Shown in pieces: positions 54,891 to 64,000 of a DNA stretch of 64,000 bases. The notes below the pieces were generated by a model. It ran no database searches, was not told the DNA's origin, and was given only the letters and a program-made list of their open reading frames with translations. Position numbers and translations under genes: made by a program. Source of the DNA: Magnaporthiopsis rhizophila (Eukaryota > Ascomycota > Sordariomycetes > Magnaporthales > Magnaporthaceae); contig PYSS01000003.1 of the NCBI GenBank assembly GCA_003049465.1, forward strand, positions 62,001-126,000, read 5' to 3'. Every line of letters starts with the position of its first letter. Position 1 is the stretch's first letter.

Positions 54891-55598
54891 ATGCCCACCC
54901 ACATGAGGCTCGTCAGGCCGGCACGTTTCGGTCGCTTTGGAGCCTGGTTCAGCAGCAGCACGTCATCATGCGCGGGTGCTTCCCCAGATGAGACCCTACA
55001 CTATCCTGAGCCGCCAACTTCACAACACCAGTGCCTGGATTCGTTCCTGCAGTATGCCAAGCGCACAGGACTGGACCCAGCCTCGACGATCTACGTTGGC
55101 ACCCACTTTGAGTACACAGTCATGAAGAGCCTCTCGCGGTACGGCTTCTCGCTGCGGCGCGTCGGCGGCGTTTCCGACTATGGTATCGACCTCCTCGGCA
55201 CCTGGACCGTGCCCTCGTCCACCACGCCGCTCAAGGTGCTGCTGCAGTGCAAGGCCATGTCACGCAAAGCCCTGCCCCATCACATCCGGGAGCTGGAGGG
55301 CGCCTTCGTGGGCGCGCCCACCGGCTGGCGCGGGCGTAATGTCGTCGGCTTCCTTGCCACGCAGCAGCCCGCGTCCAAAGGCGTCCGGGAGTCTCTAGGA
55401 CGCAGCAGGTGGCCCATGGGATTCATCACTTGCTCACAGCTAGGCCAGGTTCAGCAGATGCTATGGAATGTTGGTGCCGTCGATCAAGGCTTGAGCAACC
55501 TTGGCGTTACCATGCAACATGGCGCAAAAGGCGATAGCCAGGTGGCGTTGAGCTTCCGAGGAGCCCCTATTGCGCCACGACGGCTGTATGGATCATGA
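54891..55598 (+). CDS. rrg7: Rrg7-like mitochondrial protein (required for respiratory growth), Mrr-type nuclease fold
   Basis: This is a 235-residue protein matching the fungal Rrg7 family (DUF2034), needed for respiratory growth in yeast and located in mitochondria. The N-terminus (MPTHMRLVRPARFGRFGAWF) is Arg-rich without acids, as in a presequence. The core has a restriction-endonuclease-like pattern: E74 in THFEYTVMKSL, D100 in DYGIDLLGTW and Q119-x-K121 in LLQCKAMSRK, the Mrr-like E...D...QxK set. An ATG at 54816, in the same frame, would add 25 residues that weaken the presequence, so the downstream start is preferred. The gene has no intron. It shares a short promoter with med21. The nuclease activity is inferred from motif only. 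Confidence 0.85.
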   Translation: MPTHMRLVRPARFGRFGAWFSSSTSSCAGASPDETLHYPEPPTSQHQCLDSFLQYAKRTGLDPASTIYVGTHFEYTVMKSLSRYGFSLRRVGGVSDYGIDLLGTWTVPSSTTPLKVLLQCKAMSRKALPHHIRELEGAFVGAPTGWRGRNVVGFLATQQPASKGVRESLGRSRWPMGFITCSQLGQVQQMLWNVGAVDQGLSNLGVTMQHGAKGDSQVALSFRGAPIAPRRLYGS

Positions 55599-55905
55599 GA
55601 GGCCACAGACAGACACGGCACAGGCCCAAAGCGGATCGCAGCCGACAACTCCCCTTTTGCTGAACGAGTTCCTGGGCCCACCGATTCCGGAATGTCAGGA
55701 CCGTCACTAGACTTCCGATCCGCTACGGCCTGGATTTCAGCACATGAAGACGCGTTGAATGTTTTGAAACGACCGAGAGGATTTCAGAAATTTCGAGATC
55801 TTAGCAGATTGGGAATAGGAAACATCTGGCGGTTATCATACTGTGCAGCAACCCCAATCCTTGTGCGTGGAGCCCCAATCGGTTCCGCCTCTGGACCTGC
55901 CCGGC
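55599..55905. other. Convergent 3' region between rrg7 and the coiled-coil protein gene
   Basis: These 307 bases lie between two stop codons facing each other. Nothing beyond likely transcript ends is recognised. Confidence 0.5.
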
Positions 55906-56526
55906 TCAGTCCTCCCAGACCGCCCGCTTCGCCTTTTCGACCTCCTCGAGTCTCTTCCTCTCAGTCTCGCGCTCATCCTCCCTTCGTTTCCGCTCCTTCT
56001 CGCGCATCGCCTTGTCATATGCCTTTTGTTCCTCAGTCTGTCTGGGAACCTTGACACCGAGGGCACTGGCAATCATGCGCCGTGCCACGGCATCGGTCTT
56101 CTCGGGCCGCTTCTGCTCTTCGACGCTGGTAGCCGCCAGCGCGGCGGATATGCTGCTCGGCTGGCTGCCCTTGAAGGCAATGCTCTGATGGCTGGGGTTT
56201 ATGGGTGTCGGGGGCGGCGCTTGCGTGCCGCCTGTAGAGACTTTGTACTCGGCCGAGATGGGCGTCGGTGGCGGTGCCTTTGTGCCATCAAGGTCGGCAG
56301 CTGCGTCTGATGGATGGCTGCTATCTGGGGCGCCGTCCTCGGCATCAAAGCCGGGGTCTGATTCGGAAGAAATGTCCTCGTCTTCCCACGAGTCTGCCAC
56401 CTCCTTTTTCTTGGACTTGTTCGTCCCGCCAGCCTGCTTTGGTTTTTTGGGGTCGGCTGCTGGCGTGATTCTCAGCTTTGCGACAGACGCAACAACGTCT
56501 TCAGCCGGGCGTGTTGCGCTGGACAT
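55906..56526 (-). CDS. Conserved-looking coiled-coil protein of unknown function
   Basis: This single-exon product has 206 residues. The first half is low-complexity: a Lys-rich patch (DPKKPKQAGGTNKSKKKEVA), an acidic stretch (WEDEDISSESDPGFDAEDG) and a duplicated APPPTPI motif (about 89-95 and 106-112). The last 80 residues are a single highly charged helix rich in Glu, Arg and Lys (REKERKRREDERETERKRLE) ending in AVWED. The helix is preceded by a compact segment VARRMIASALGVKVPRQTEE, which looks like the conserved core. I cannot name the family with confidence. It diverges from the Lon gene. Confidence 0.75.
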   Translation of the reverse strand: MSSATRPAEDVVASVAKLRITPAADPKKPKQAGGTNKSKKKEVADSWEDEDISSESDPGFDAEDGAPDSSHPSDAAADLDGTKAPPPTPISAEYKVSTGGTQAPPPTPINPSHQSIAFKGSQPSSISAALAATSVEEQKRPEKTDAVARRMIASALGVKVPRQTEEQKAYDKAMREKERKRREDERETERKRLEEVEKAKRAVWED

Positions 56527-57771
56527 TATCGTATCGTGATGGGCCCTGCTCCGGCGGGGTTGAGGACGGGGGCAAAGGGAACAGGTGCGTTCGAGGTGCT
56601 TCCTGGGTGCGCAGTTGCTGGTCGTGTGCGAGGATCCAATGGACTGTGCGATAGCGAGATGGGATGGCAAGGCCAGCAACGAGATCGGGATGGGCAAACG
56701 AAGACAGGTTTGCTTTATGAACGGATCTTACCCCACTGACCCTGGAATCCTGGAGCTGCAGGAGGTAAGGATGGTAAGGATGGAATGAGACAAAAGTTAA
56801 AAAAGGAAAGGCTCAGGGGTTTTGGCCTTTAGGCGCTAGATTGGTTGTGAGAGGACTTGGGCAGTGAGCCGGCACAGCTAGGCTGGCTCCTCGTTTGACG
56901 CCGTCAGCTGCGGCCGATGACAGCTTATAGGCGGGCTTTGTTGGTCGCAAGCCTCGCGGCGCCCACCCATGGAAGTTTAGTGATGCTTCAAGCTCATGTG
57001 CTCCTCCGCATGTTCGTTCCTGACCATTCAATGCGGGGTGCTTTGGAGTATGGAAGGGATTCGGCGAAATATGCTGGATGCCCGGACGCCAAGGGACTGC
57101 TCACAGACGCTGGCACCCCGCATATGGATGCTTAGTGTGGGGGCCAGGGACCAGCTTCAGTCACGGGGCTCGAATCGTCCGAGGACACCACTGGACGCAG
57201 CGGCACGGCGGGTAAATAACACGGCGCGCTATTGATGCTCCTTCATCCCAACTCTGTTGTTGCTTACTCGCATGCACGGGCAGGCCGGCCTATTCCATCT
57301 CCAATGCGGCAGGAAGTGTGGGGACAGCAGCTTGGTGGATGGCTTCACTTGTCGTCATAATTGAGCGCTGTGGCGGAAGCTCGCCTGAACTGTGGCTGGA
57401 GACGAGGCTACATACCCTTGCCAAAAGCTCGGCGTTGTGGATTTTTTTTCTCCATGCGCATGCGATTATTGCGTAGGCCTGTCGGCACCTTGCGAGCCCC
57501 TCTAGCCTCGCTCCCACCTCCACGGTGGATTACAAAGCGGTTCTCGTTTCTTCTACATTAGAGCTCACTAACGGTGCCACTTTTGTACACATTAACGGCT
57601 TCTATCGCGGCGCCGCAAACAAATTCCTGCGACTTTGTGACATACCTATCTCCGTGCTGGCGGGAGCCCATCAGTCACGGCGTGCATAAGGCTTTTTTTT
57701 CTAAACTCTGCCAGTCCTAGCGGAGCGTCATATTCCGCTCGAGGATCGCATAGCGGTTTATATCGCCCGCC
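56527..57771. promoter_or_regulatory. Divergent promoter region between coiled-coil gene and pim1
   Basis: These 1245 bases contain no recognisable gene. The DNA just before the pim1 ATG (57550-57771) is AT-richer than its surroundings. Heat-shock elements (nGAAn repeats) would be expected for Lon, but I could not identify a clear triplet array by eye. Confidence 0.5.
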
Positions 57772-60700
57772 ATGCTCCTTCGGCAGCGCGTTGCCGCTAG
57801 CCCTGCTGCCCTTCGGGGCCTGTCTCGACACACCAGCGCCGCACGATCCTCTGCCGTCCACAGACTATACTCGACGACAAATGCCCCTCCACGGTTAAGC
57901 CGACGCCCGCTCGCCTCGTCCCCGCCGGGCGGCAAGCTCCGGCCCCTGACGCTGAGATCGAACCTGTCCACATCACCCGTCGCCTTCAAGAAGAAGAAGG
58001 ATGAGGGCTTCTTCGACACAACAGAACCACTATCTGAGGAAGAGATAAAAGCCAACGCGGACGAGGCGCGGGCAAAGGAGTTGCAGGACAAGGAGCAGCA
58101 AGAGAAGGATGTCTCTGAAGCGAAGGATTCAACACCATCTGCTTCTGGCGGCAGTCAGGGAATCCCCGAGGCGCGCGACGGCAAGGGTTCGAGCGCGGCC
58201 GGGGGCGCATCTGGCAGCTCCGGCTCCGGCTCCGGCGATGGAGGCAAGAGAGGGCGCAAGTCGTCGGCTGATAAGGCCCTCCAGAAGCCCACGGTGCCCG
58301 ATGTGTATCCCCAGGTCATGGCCATCCCCATCGCCAAAAGGCCACTATTCCCGGGATTTTACAAGGCGATCACGATTAAGGACCCGAACGTCGCTGCTGC
58401 AATCACCGAGATGATCCGGCGTGGCCAGCCGTACGTCGGCGCATTCTTGTTCAAGGACGAAAACGCAGACGAGGATATTATCCGCAAACCCGAGGACGTT
58501 CACGAAGTAGGGGTCTTTGCTCAGATAACAAGTGCCTTCCCTGCTACAGGGGACAAGAACAGCTCGCTCACGGCCATCCTCTATCCACACCGCCGCATTC
58601 GTATCTCAACTCTGATGCCCCCGGGCGCAGCTGAGGCCAAAACCAACCCAGCAGAAGAGCCTCCTGTCCCAGACCCCATCCCCTCAAAATCCACGGAGGA
58701 GGATGCTGGACAGGACAAAAAGGGGGACGTCGTGGCTAGCTTCGAGGAGAGCGCCGTCGCCAACGGGCCAGGCGCTGCGGAACAGGACGAGCCCACAGCC
58801 ACCTCGTTCCTGCGGAAGTACCCCGTCAGTCTCGTTAACGTCGAGAACCTGGCAGAAGAGCCGCACGATCCCAAGAGCCCTGTGATCAGAGCGGTGACGA
58901 ATGAAATCGTCAACGTTTTCAAGGAGGTCGCCACCATGAACAGCCTGTTCCGCGACCAGATTTCCACCTTCTCCATGAGCCAGTCTACTGGTAACGTGAC
59001 GTCAGAGCCTGCGAAGCTGGCCGACTTTGCGGCTGCGGTATCGGCGGGCGACCCAGAGGAGCTGCAAGAGGTCCTCTCGAGCCTCAACGTGGAGGACCGG
59101 ATGCAAAAGGCTCTCGTGGTGCTCAAGAAGGAGCTGATGAACGCTCAGCTGCAATCCAAGATCTCAAAAGATGTGGAAAATAAGATCACGAAGCGGCAGA
59201 GAGAGTACTGGCTTATGGAGCAGATGAAGGGCATCCGTCGCGAGCTGGGCATCGAGTCGGACGGCAAGGACAAGCTCGTGGAAAAGTTCAAGGAAAAAGC
59301 GGACAGCCTGGCCATGCCTGACGCGGTGCGCAAGGTTTTTGACGACGAGGTTAACAAGCTGGCCCACCTCGAGCCTGCGGCGTCCGAGTTCAACGTCACG
59401 CGCAACTACCTGGACTGGCTGACCCAGATCCCCTGGGGCCGAAGGAGCGCGGAGAACTTTGCTATTCAAAACGCGATGAAGGTTCTGGACGAGGACCACT
59501 ACGGCCTCAAGGACGTCAAGGACCGCATCTTGGAGTTCATTGCCGTCGGGAAGCTGCGGGGGACCGTCGAAGGCAAGATCCTCTGCTTCGTTGGCCCTCC
59601 AGGGGTCGGAAAGACGAGCATAGGAAAGTCGATCGCTCGGGCTCTGAACAGGGAATACTACAGGTTTAGTGTCGGTGGACTCACCGACGTTGCCGAGATC
59701 AAAGGTCATAGGAGGACGTACGTCGGCGCTCTCCCCGGGCGCGTGATCCAGGCGCTGAAGAAGTGCCAGACCGAGAACCCCCTGATCCTGATTGACGAAA
59801 TTGACAAGATCGGGCGCGGATACCAGGGCGACCCGTCGTCAGCCCTGCTGGAGCTTCTAGACCCGGAACAGAACGGGTCCTTCCTCGATCACTACATGGA
59901 CGTCCCCGTCGATCTTTCCAAAGTCCTGTTCGTCTGCACGGCGAACATGACAGATACCATCCCCCGCCCGCTGCTTGACCGGATGGAGGTGATTCGGCTA
60001 TCGGGTTACGTCTCTGACGAGAAGATGGCCATCGCCCAGAAGTACCTTGCACCCGCTGCCAAGGAGCTCGCCGGTCTCGACAAGGCCGATGTTACGTTGA
60101 GCGACGATGCCATTGAGGAGCTCATCAAGTCGTACTGCCGCGAGTCGGGAGTCAGGAACCTAAAGAAGCAGATCGAGAAGGTCTACCGAAAATCAGCCCT
60201 GAAGATCGTGCAGGAAGTCGGCGAGGAGGCGCTGCCCGAGTCGGAGGCTCTTACAGACGAGGGAAAGGCCGCGCTCAAGGAGCAGGAGCAGAAGAAGAAG
60301 AAGGACGCGGATAAGCAAAAGTCCGAGGGCGAGGAGTCGGCGGCGGCCGAAGCGACGGGCGCTGCCCAGCCCACGGCCGAGAAGCCACGGGTCGCGCTCA
60401 AGGTTCCCGACAGCGTCCACGTCACGATCGACAAGGACAGCCTTAAGGACTACGTAGGACCGCCCGTCTTCACGTCGGACAGGCTCTACGACGTGACGCC
60501 GCCCGGCGTGACCATGGGCCTGGCCTGGACGCAGATGGGCGGGGCTGCCATGTACATCGAGTCGATCCTGCAGGCGGCGCTGCGGCCCAGCACGAGGCCG
60601 TCGCTCGAGATCACGGGCAACCTCAAGACGGTCATGAAGGAGTCGTCGGCCATCGCGTACTCGTTTGCAAAGTCGCACATGGCCAAAACGTTCCCGGACA

Positions 60701-61242
60701 ACCACTTCTTCGACAAGGCCAAGATCCACGTCCACGTGCCCGAGGGGGCGGTGCAAAAGGACGGGCCGTCGGCGGGCATCACCATGGCCACGAGCCTGCT
60801 CTCGCTGGCGCTGGACGCGCAGGTGGCGCCTACGGTCGCCATGACCGGAGAGCTGACCCTGACGGGCAAGGTCCTGCGCATCGGCGGCCTGAGGGAGAAG
60901 ACGGTGGCGGCGCGGCGGGCTGGCTGCAACATGATCGTCTTTCCGCAGGACAACATGTCGGATTGGCTCGAGCTTCCAGAGGTATGTGGTTTTTTTTTTT
61001 TTTTTTTGCCTTGTTTGTCTCCTCGTCCTACCCCAGCAACTAACCTACGTACGTACGCACCCCCACAGAACATCAAGGAAGGCATCGAGGGCCGTCCGGT
61101 CAACTGGTTTTCGGAAGTTTTCGATCTCGTCTTCCCCAACCTGGACCGCGAAAAGGCAAACACATGTAAGATCTGCGAGTGGAAGAAGGAACACGGCCAG
61201 TCGTCGTCCAAGGACTCGGAGCAGAGCGGCAAGGACGATTAG
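57772..61242 (+). CDS. pim1: Mitochondrial Lon protease (Pim1)
   Basis: This is the ATP-dependent serine protease of the mitochondrial matrix that degrades misfolded and oxidised proteins and helps maintain mtDNA. Exons 57772-60981 and 61069-61242 give 1127 residues. The presequence is MLLRQRVAASPAALRGLSRH, followed by a charged linker and a Lon N domain starting near 182 (VMAIPIAKRPLFPGFYKAI). The AAA+ module has Walker A GPPGVGKT (608-615) and Walker B LILIDEID with D675 and E676. The protease domain has S1000 in DGPSAG and K1043 in GGLREK, with the 43-residue spacing of the Ser-Lys dyad. A Lys/Glu-rich insert lies between the AAA+ and protease domains (about 825-870), as in fungal Pim1. 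The 87-nt intron has a T17 tract, a GTATGT donor and CACAG acceptor, and contains no in-frame stop. Confidence 0.97.
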   Translation: MLLRQRVAASPAALRGLSRHTSAARSSAVHRLYSTTNAPPRLSRRPLASSPPGGKLRPLTLRSNLSTSPVAFKKKKDEGFFDTTEPLSEEEIKANADEARAKELQDKEQQEKDVSEAKDSTPSASGGSQGIPEARDGKGSSAAGGASGSSGSGSGDGGKRGRKSSADKALQKPTVPDVYPQVMAIPIAKRPLFPGFYKAITIKDPNVAAAITEMIRRGQPYVGAFLFKDENADEDIIRKPEDVHEVGVFAQITSAFPATGDKNSSLTAILYPHRRIRISTLMPPGAAEAKTNPAEEPPVPDPIPSKSTEEDAGQDKKGDVVASFEESAVANGPGAAEQDEPTATSFLRKYPVSLVNVENLAEEPHDPKSPVIRAVTNEIVNVFKEVATMNSLFRDQISTFSMSQSTGNVTSEPAKLADFAAAVSAGDPEELQEVLSSLNVEDRMQKALVVLKKELMNAQLQSKISKDVENKITKRQREYWLMEQMKGIRRELGIESDGKDKLVEKFKEKADSLAMPDAVRKVFDDEVNKLAHLEPAASEFNVTRNYLDWLTQIPWGRRSAENFAIQNAMKVLDEDHYGLKDVKDRILEFIAVGKLRGTVEGKILCFVGPPGVGKTSIGKSIARALNREYYRFSVGGLTDVAEIKGHRRTYVGALPGRVIQALKKCQTENPLILIDEIDKIGRGYQGDPSSALLELLDPEQNGSFLDHYMDVPVDLSKVLFVCTANMTDTIPRPLLDRMEVIRLSGYVSDEKMAIAQKYLAPAAKELAGLDKADVTLSDDAIEELIKSYCRESGVRNLKKQIEKVYRKSALKIVQEVGEEALPESEALTDEGKAALKEQEQKKKKDADKQKSEGEESAAAEATGAAQPTAEKPRVALKVPDSVHVTIDKDSLKDYVGPPVFTSDRLYDVTPPGVTMGLAWTQMGGAAMYIESILQAALRPSTRPSLEITGNLKTVMKESSAIAYSFAKSHMAKTFPDNHFFDKAKIHVHVPEGAVQKDGPSAGITMATSLLSLALDAQVAPTVAMTGELTLTGKVLRIGGLREKTVAARRAGCNMIVFPQDNMSDWLELPEVCGFFFFFLPCLSPRPTPATNLRTYAPPQNIKEGIEGRPVNWFSEVFDLVFPNLDREKANTCKICEWKKEHGQSSSKDSEQSGKDD

Positions 61243-64000
61243 GCGGCAAGCGAGAGAGATCGCCCGGCCCTGGCTGGCCCTGACTGGCCCGTCGAAAAGA
61301 GCGATCATCAAAAAGAGTTACCGGCCCAACCGAATGCCGCGAAAGCGCCCGAACCCACACTCCTAGTCGTCCTTGCATATCATGCACAAGGGCTTTTTTT
61401 CGTTCTTTTTTTCTCCCCACTCCATTAATTTTCACCTCCTCTCTTTCTCGCTCCGAGCACGATCATTCCCAGCCAAGCAGCCTTGATTGGGCCCCTCGCA
61501 GGCGAAGAGGGAAGGGGCGGCTGGACACCAAAACAAAAACCTAGAGCACATATTTGAGGCGTTTATACACCGGGTTTGCAGGGGGCCAGCAGCGACGAGG
61601 TGGGAAAAGACGAGCAATGAACACATTGAGATGCCCTCTCCTGTCATGAAAAAGCAATTTTTCTTCTTTTTTTTTCTTTATCTTTCTTCATTTTCTCTTC
61701 ATTTCTCTTTGCTTTCTTTTTTGTAAAATCATCTTGTGTCATATATACCTTTTTTTTTTGCGGGCGGCAACCCTGAACTGTAACATACTCATGCATATGC
61801 CGTCCGCATACTATACATTTACCTTACCTACCACCGACCGTGTCTACCTGCCGCGGAGGAGGAGGACGAAGATGATGGGCGGACGCGCACTGGGTGCGCT
61901 TTTTCTTTTTTCTTCTTCCCTCCCCGCACATCATCGTCAGGCCATGAATTACCGCATCTGGTGCTTCCGATGAGGCACCACCCGGGCCAGTAAGAGTATC
62001 TCCTCTCTCGCGCAACCATCCTTTATTATGCCTGCTCTTTCTTCCTGTGACTTGTCCTTGGACAGGACATGCTTTTTTTTCCCCACGAGGATCTGCATGT
62101 CGTTCCACCCCAGTTCGACCAGTGGGAAAGAAGAGTTGACTAGGTATGCTCAGCCGCCCCCGGCCGCTTTCGTTGGGGTAGCACCATGCCATGCAAGCTC
62201 GCGGCATGTCTTTCTCCCTCCGCCAGCCAAGTGCTTTCCCTTCGCTTCCGTCCTGCTTGGCCCCAACACCGGTGGGGAGGGGACGAGACAGGACGGACAT
62301 GATGCCTCTAGCCACTGATAGCCGCAGGTCCGGCGGCGGCCCAGCCAGGGCCCCCACGAGGTCGTCGGCAGGCAAAAGCTGCCTACGCCGCGCGCTGCAC
62401 AGAGCGAGCGGGAAATAAGTGGTCAACCTATCCGGACAGTGCGCGCGCCGCCCACCCCACGTCCAGGCGTTCCGTTTCTTCCTTCCTTTCACCCTATTCG
62501 CCGCCGCCGCCCCCTTCTTTTTTGTCCTCCCCCGTGCTAGAGTGACCGAGCCATGGTTCCGCGGAGGCTTGGCCTTGCTGCTCGGCCTCTCTCGGCCCTC
62601 TCGGCTGCACCACCCCCCACACCACGTTTCTACGTAGGCAGCATGAATGGTCACGGCTCGACCTCCTTGCGCTAGGGAGCGGGTTTTGGAGCGGGGGTCA
62701 GAGGAAGAGGAGGAAAAGGAGGACGGGGGACGGTAGGTGGGAAGGTGGCATGTCGGAGAAAGGAGGCACTGCAGGATACTGGGGTGGTGCGGCAGCCATG
62801 TATCCTTCTCTCCCATTCCACTTCCCTTGCCGGTCACGGGTCCGGTGTGGCTTTCCTCATCGGCAAATTCCACACAGCACGTTCTCTTTCTTCATGCGTC
62901 TTGCACTGTCTTCTTTCTCTGGCTCGAGGGCAATTTGTAATGCAGCAACGGCTGGGCAGGTAGACAGGTAGGTAGGTACTTACTACATGCCATCATGTAG
63001 AGGTACGTAGGCGGCAAACATGGCGTCTGCTCTCCCGACTTTCCCGGACCCCCAGGAGACGTTGCCCTGCAGCCGACCACTCGCTTCCAGCAACCATTTC
63101 TGAGGCCGCTTTACTCACCCTAACGGTCCTGAGGCTTGGCGGGAGGGTGAGGTGGGTGTGTGCGTATGTGTGTGCGTGTGTGCGTGGTACGCCTGACGGG
63201 TTGTCGAATATCCTCTGGTAGGCTGGGGCGTCGTCGGTCGGTCCCTCCAACCATGTCCTGGCAAGCACCCTGACAAGTCATTGACCGGGCGGTCATGCAC
63301 TATGGCTGCCTCTTCTGCCTGGCCTTGCGTTGTCATCCATCCGAGAGAGCGTGGCGTATCGGCTAGACGTCCCATGCCGGGCCGACCACGTGCATAAGGC
63401 AGAGCGAGAGAGAAAGAAAAAAAAAATAGTCAGACCCGGAGACGTGGAAGAGGAAAAAAAAGGGGTTGGCAGAGAGGGGAAGAGGAGGCACGGACGAGGG
63501 AGGAGGGGCGTTCGTGCGAGAGCAGGGATGTTCCCTCCACCACACAGGGCCGGACGCCAGCTGTCTGTGTGATGGCTCTCGCAGAGAGATGAGATGATGC
63601 TGTCGGTGACGGGCACCGGCGCGGTGGGCCATACGTAGACCAAGACCCGTGACAGCGGTCGTCACAATCGACAGGCTGTCAATGCTACACCGCACGTTGA
63701 CATTGGGCGTCGTTCGGCCACGGCGCCGTCATGTTGGGCCGCCATAGGTAGACAGCGAGCCTTTCTTTTTTTATTTCTTATTTTTACCGAGCCGAAACGC
63801 GGAGCTGGTTTGTGGTGGTGATGTCAGTCTAGTGTTGGGCACGCAGCTCGTGTTGAGGATCAATTGAGGGCTTACTATGCCCTGCAGATCCTATGGATGA
63901 AAGTGTCTTCCGCTCGAATTGAGACGTGCTGGTTGGTCGATGGGATAGCGTTGCGTCCGAGGTAGGAGGTGGTGACAATAAGCAGTTCAGCCCAAGGCCA
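61243..64000. other. Region 3' of pim1 with no recognisable gene
   Basis: The first few hundred bases contain T-rich stretches (61380-61440 and 61660-61760) suitable for the pim1 3' end. Beyond this, open frames on both strands are low-complexity shadows. A TG-rich stretch (63151-63190) and repeated aggtaggtag motifs near 62960-63010 are simple repeats. C+T-biased DNA on the minus strand at 63400-63500 might belong to a promoter of a gene outside the window. Confidence 0.5.
63151..63190 (+). repeat. TG-rich simple repeat
   Basis: An interrupted (TG)n/(TGCG)n stretch of about 40 bases in non-coding DNA. Confidence 0.7.

Noticed and set aside
61824..62873. 349-codon minus-strand open frame downstream of pim1
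   Set aside because: Its composition is Arg/Gly/Pro-rich low-complexity, it is overlapped by + strand frames of similar quality, and it has no recognisable domain.

Overview
The window is nuclear DNA of a filamentous ascomycete, most likely a Sordariomycete. It is GC-rich with strong third-position GC. Its genes carry short introns with GTAAGT/GTATGT-type donors, CTGAC-like branch sites and CAG/TAG acceptors. The gene content (two Zn(II)2Cys6 regulators, a C2H2 regulator with a fungal-specific domain, a fungal TMEM16, a drug:H+ antiporter-type MFS carrier) is typical of Pezizomycotina. I see no tRNA, rRNA, CRISPR array, intact transposon, viral gene or secondary-metabolite synthase. The species cannot be fixed from the sequence alone.

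Layout: 1-1621 (-) is the N-terminal part of a TMEM16/anoctamin (Ist2-like) protein cut by the window edge. 2478-3539 (+) is an MPPED-type metallophosphoesterase, 3724-5082 (-) is PEX12, and 5538-6127 (+) is a hotdog acyl-CoA thioesterase ending in AKI. 6542-10037 (-) is a C2H2 plus fungal_trans transcription factor. A gene-poor stretch of about 7.2 kb follows, up to a SAP30-type Sin3/HDAC subunit (17286-18038 +). 19454-21248 (+) is the mitochondrial DnaJ Mdj1, 22229-25147 (-) a polyQ Zn2Cys6 regulator, 27793-30140 (+) an MFS exporter, and 34616-37056 (+) a second Zn2Cys6 regulator. 37564-39603 (-) is a transglutaminase-like protein, 41564-45134 (-) an eight-exon KH-domain RNA-binding protein, and 48647-51481 (-) a long disordered protein. 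52438-53704 (+) is an Sdt1-like pyrimidine 5'-nucleotidase, 53965-54556 (-) Mediator subunit Med21, 54891-55598 (+) Rrg7, 55906-56526 (-) a small coiled-coil protein, and 57772-61242 (+) the mitochondrial Lon protease Pim1. From 61243 to the end I see no gene.

These are mostly single housekeeping and regulatory genes rather than one pathway. Two weak themes appear. PEX12 and the thioesterase with a possible peroxisomal targeting signal share a 455-bp divergent promoter. Three mitochondrial biogenesis or quality-control genes (mdj1, rrg7, pim1) lie within about 42 kb.

I did not find a new multi-gene system. The most notable observation is a 3-nt microexon (34847-34849) required to rebuild the zinc-cluster motif of the second Zn2Cys6 regulator. 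Next come the PEX12/AKI-thioesterase pairing, two stop-free introns of 3n length (SAP30 and Lon) and a Mrr-like nuclease core in Rrg7. Exon boundaries below were derived by hand from splice signals and reading-frame continuity.
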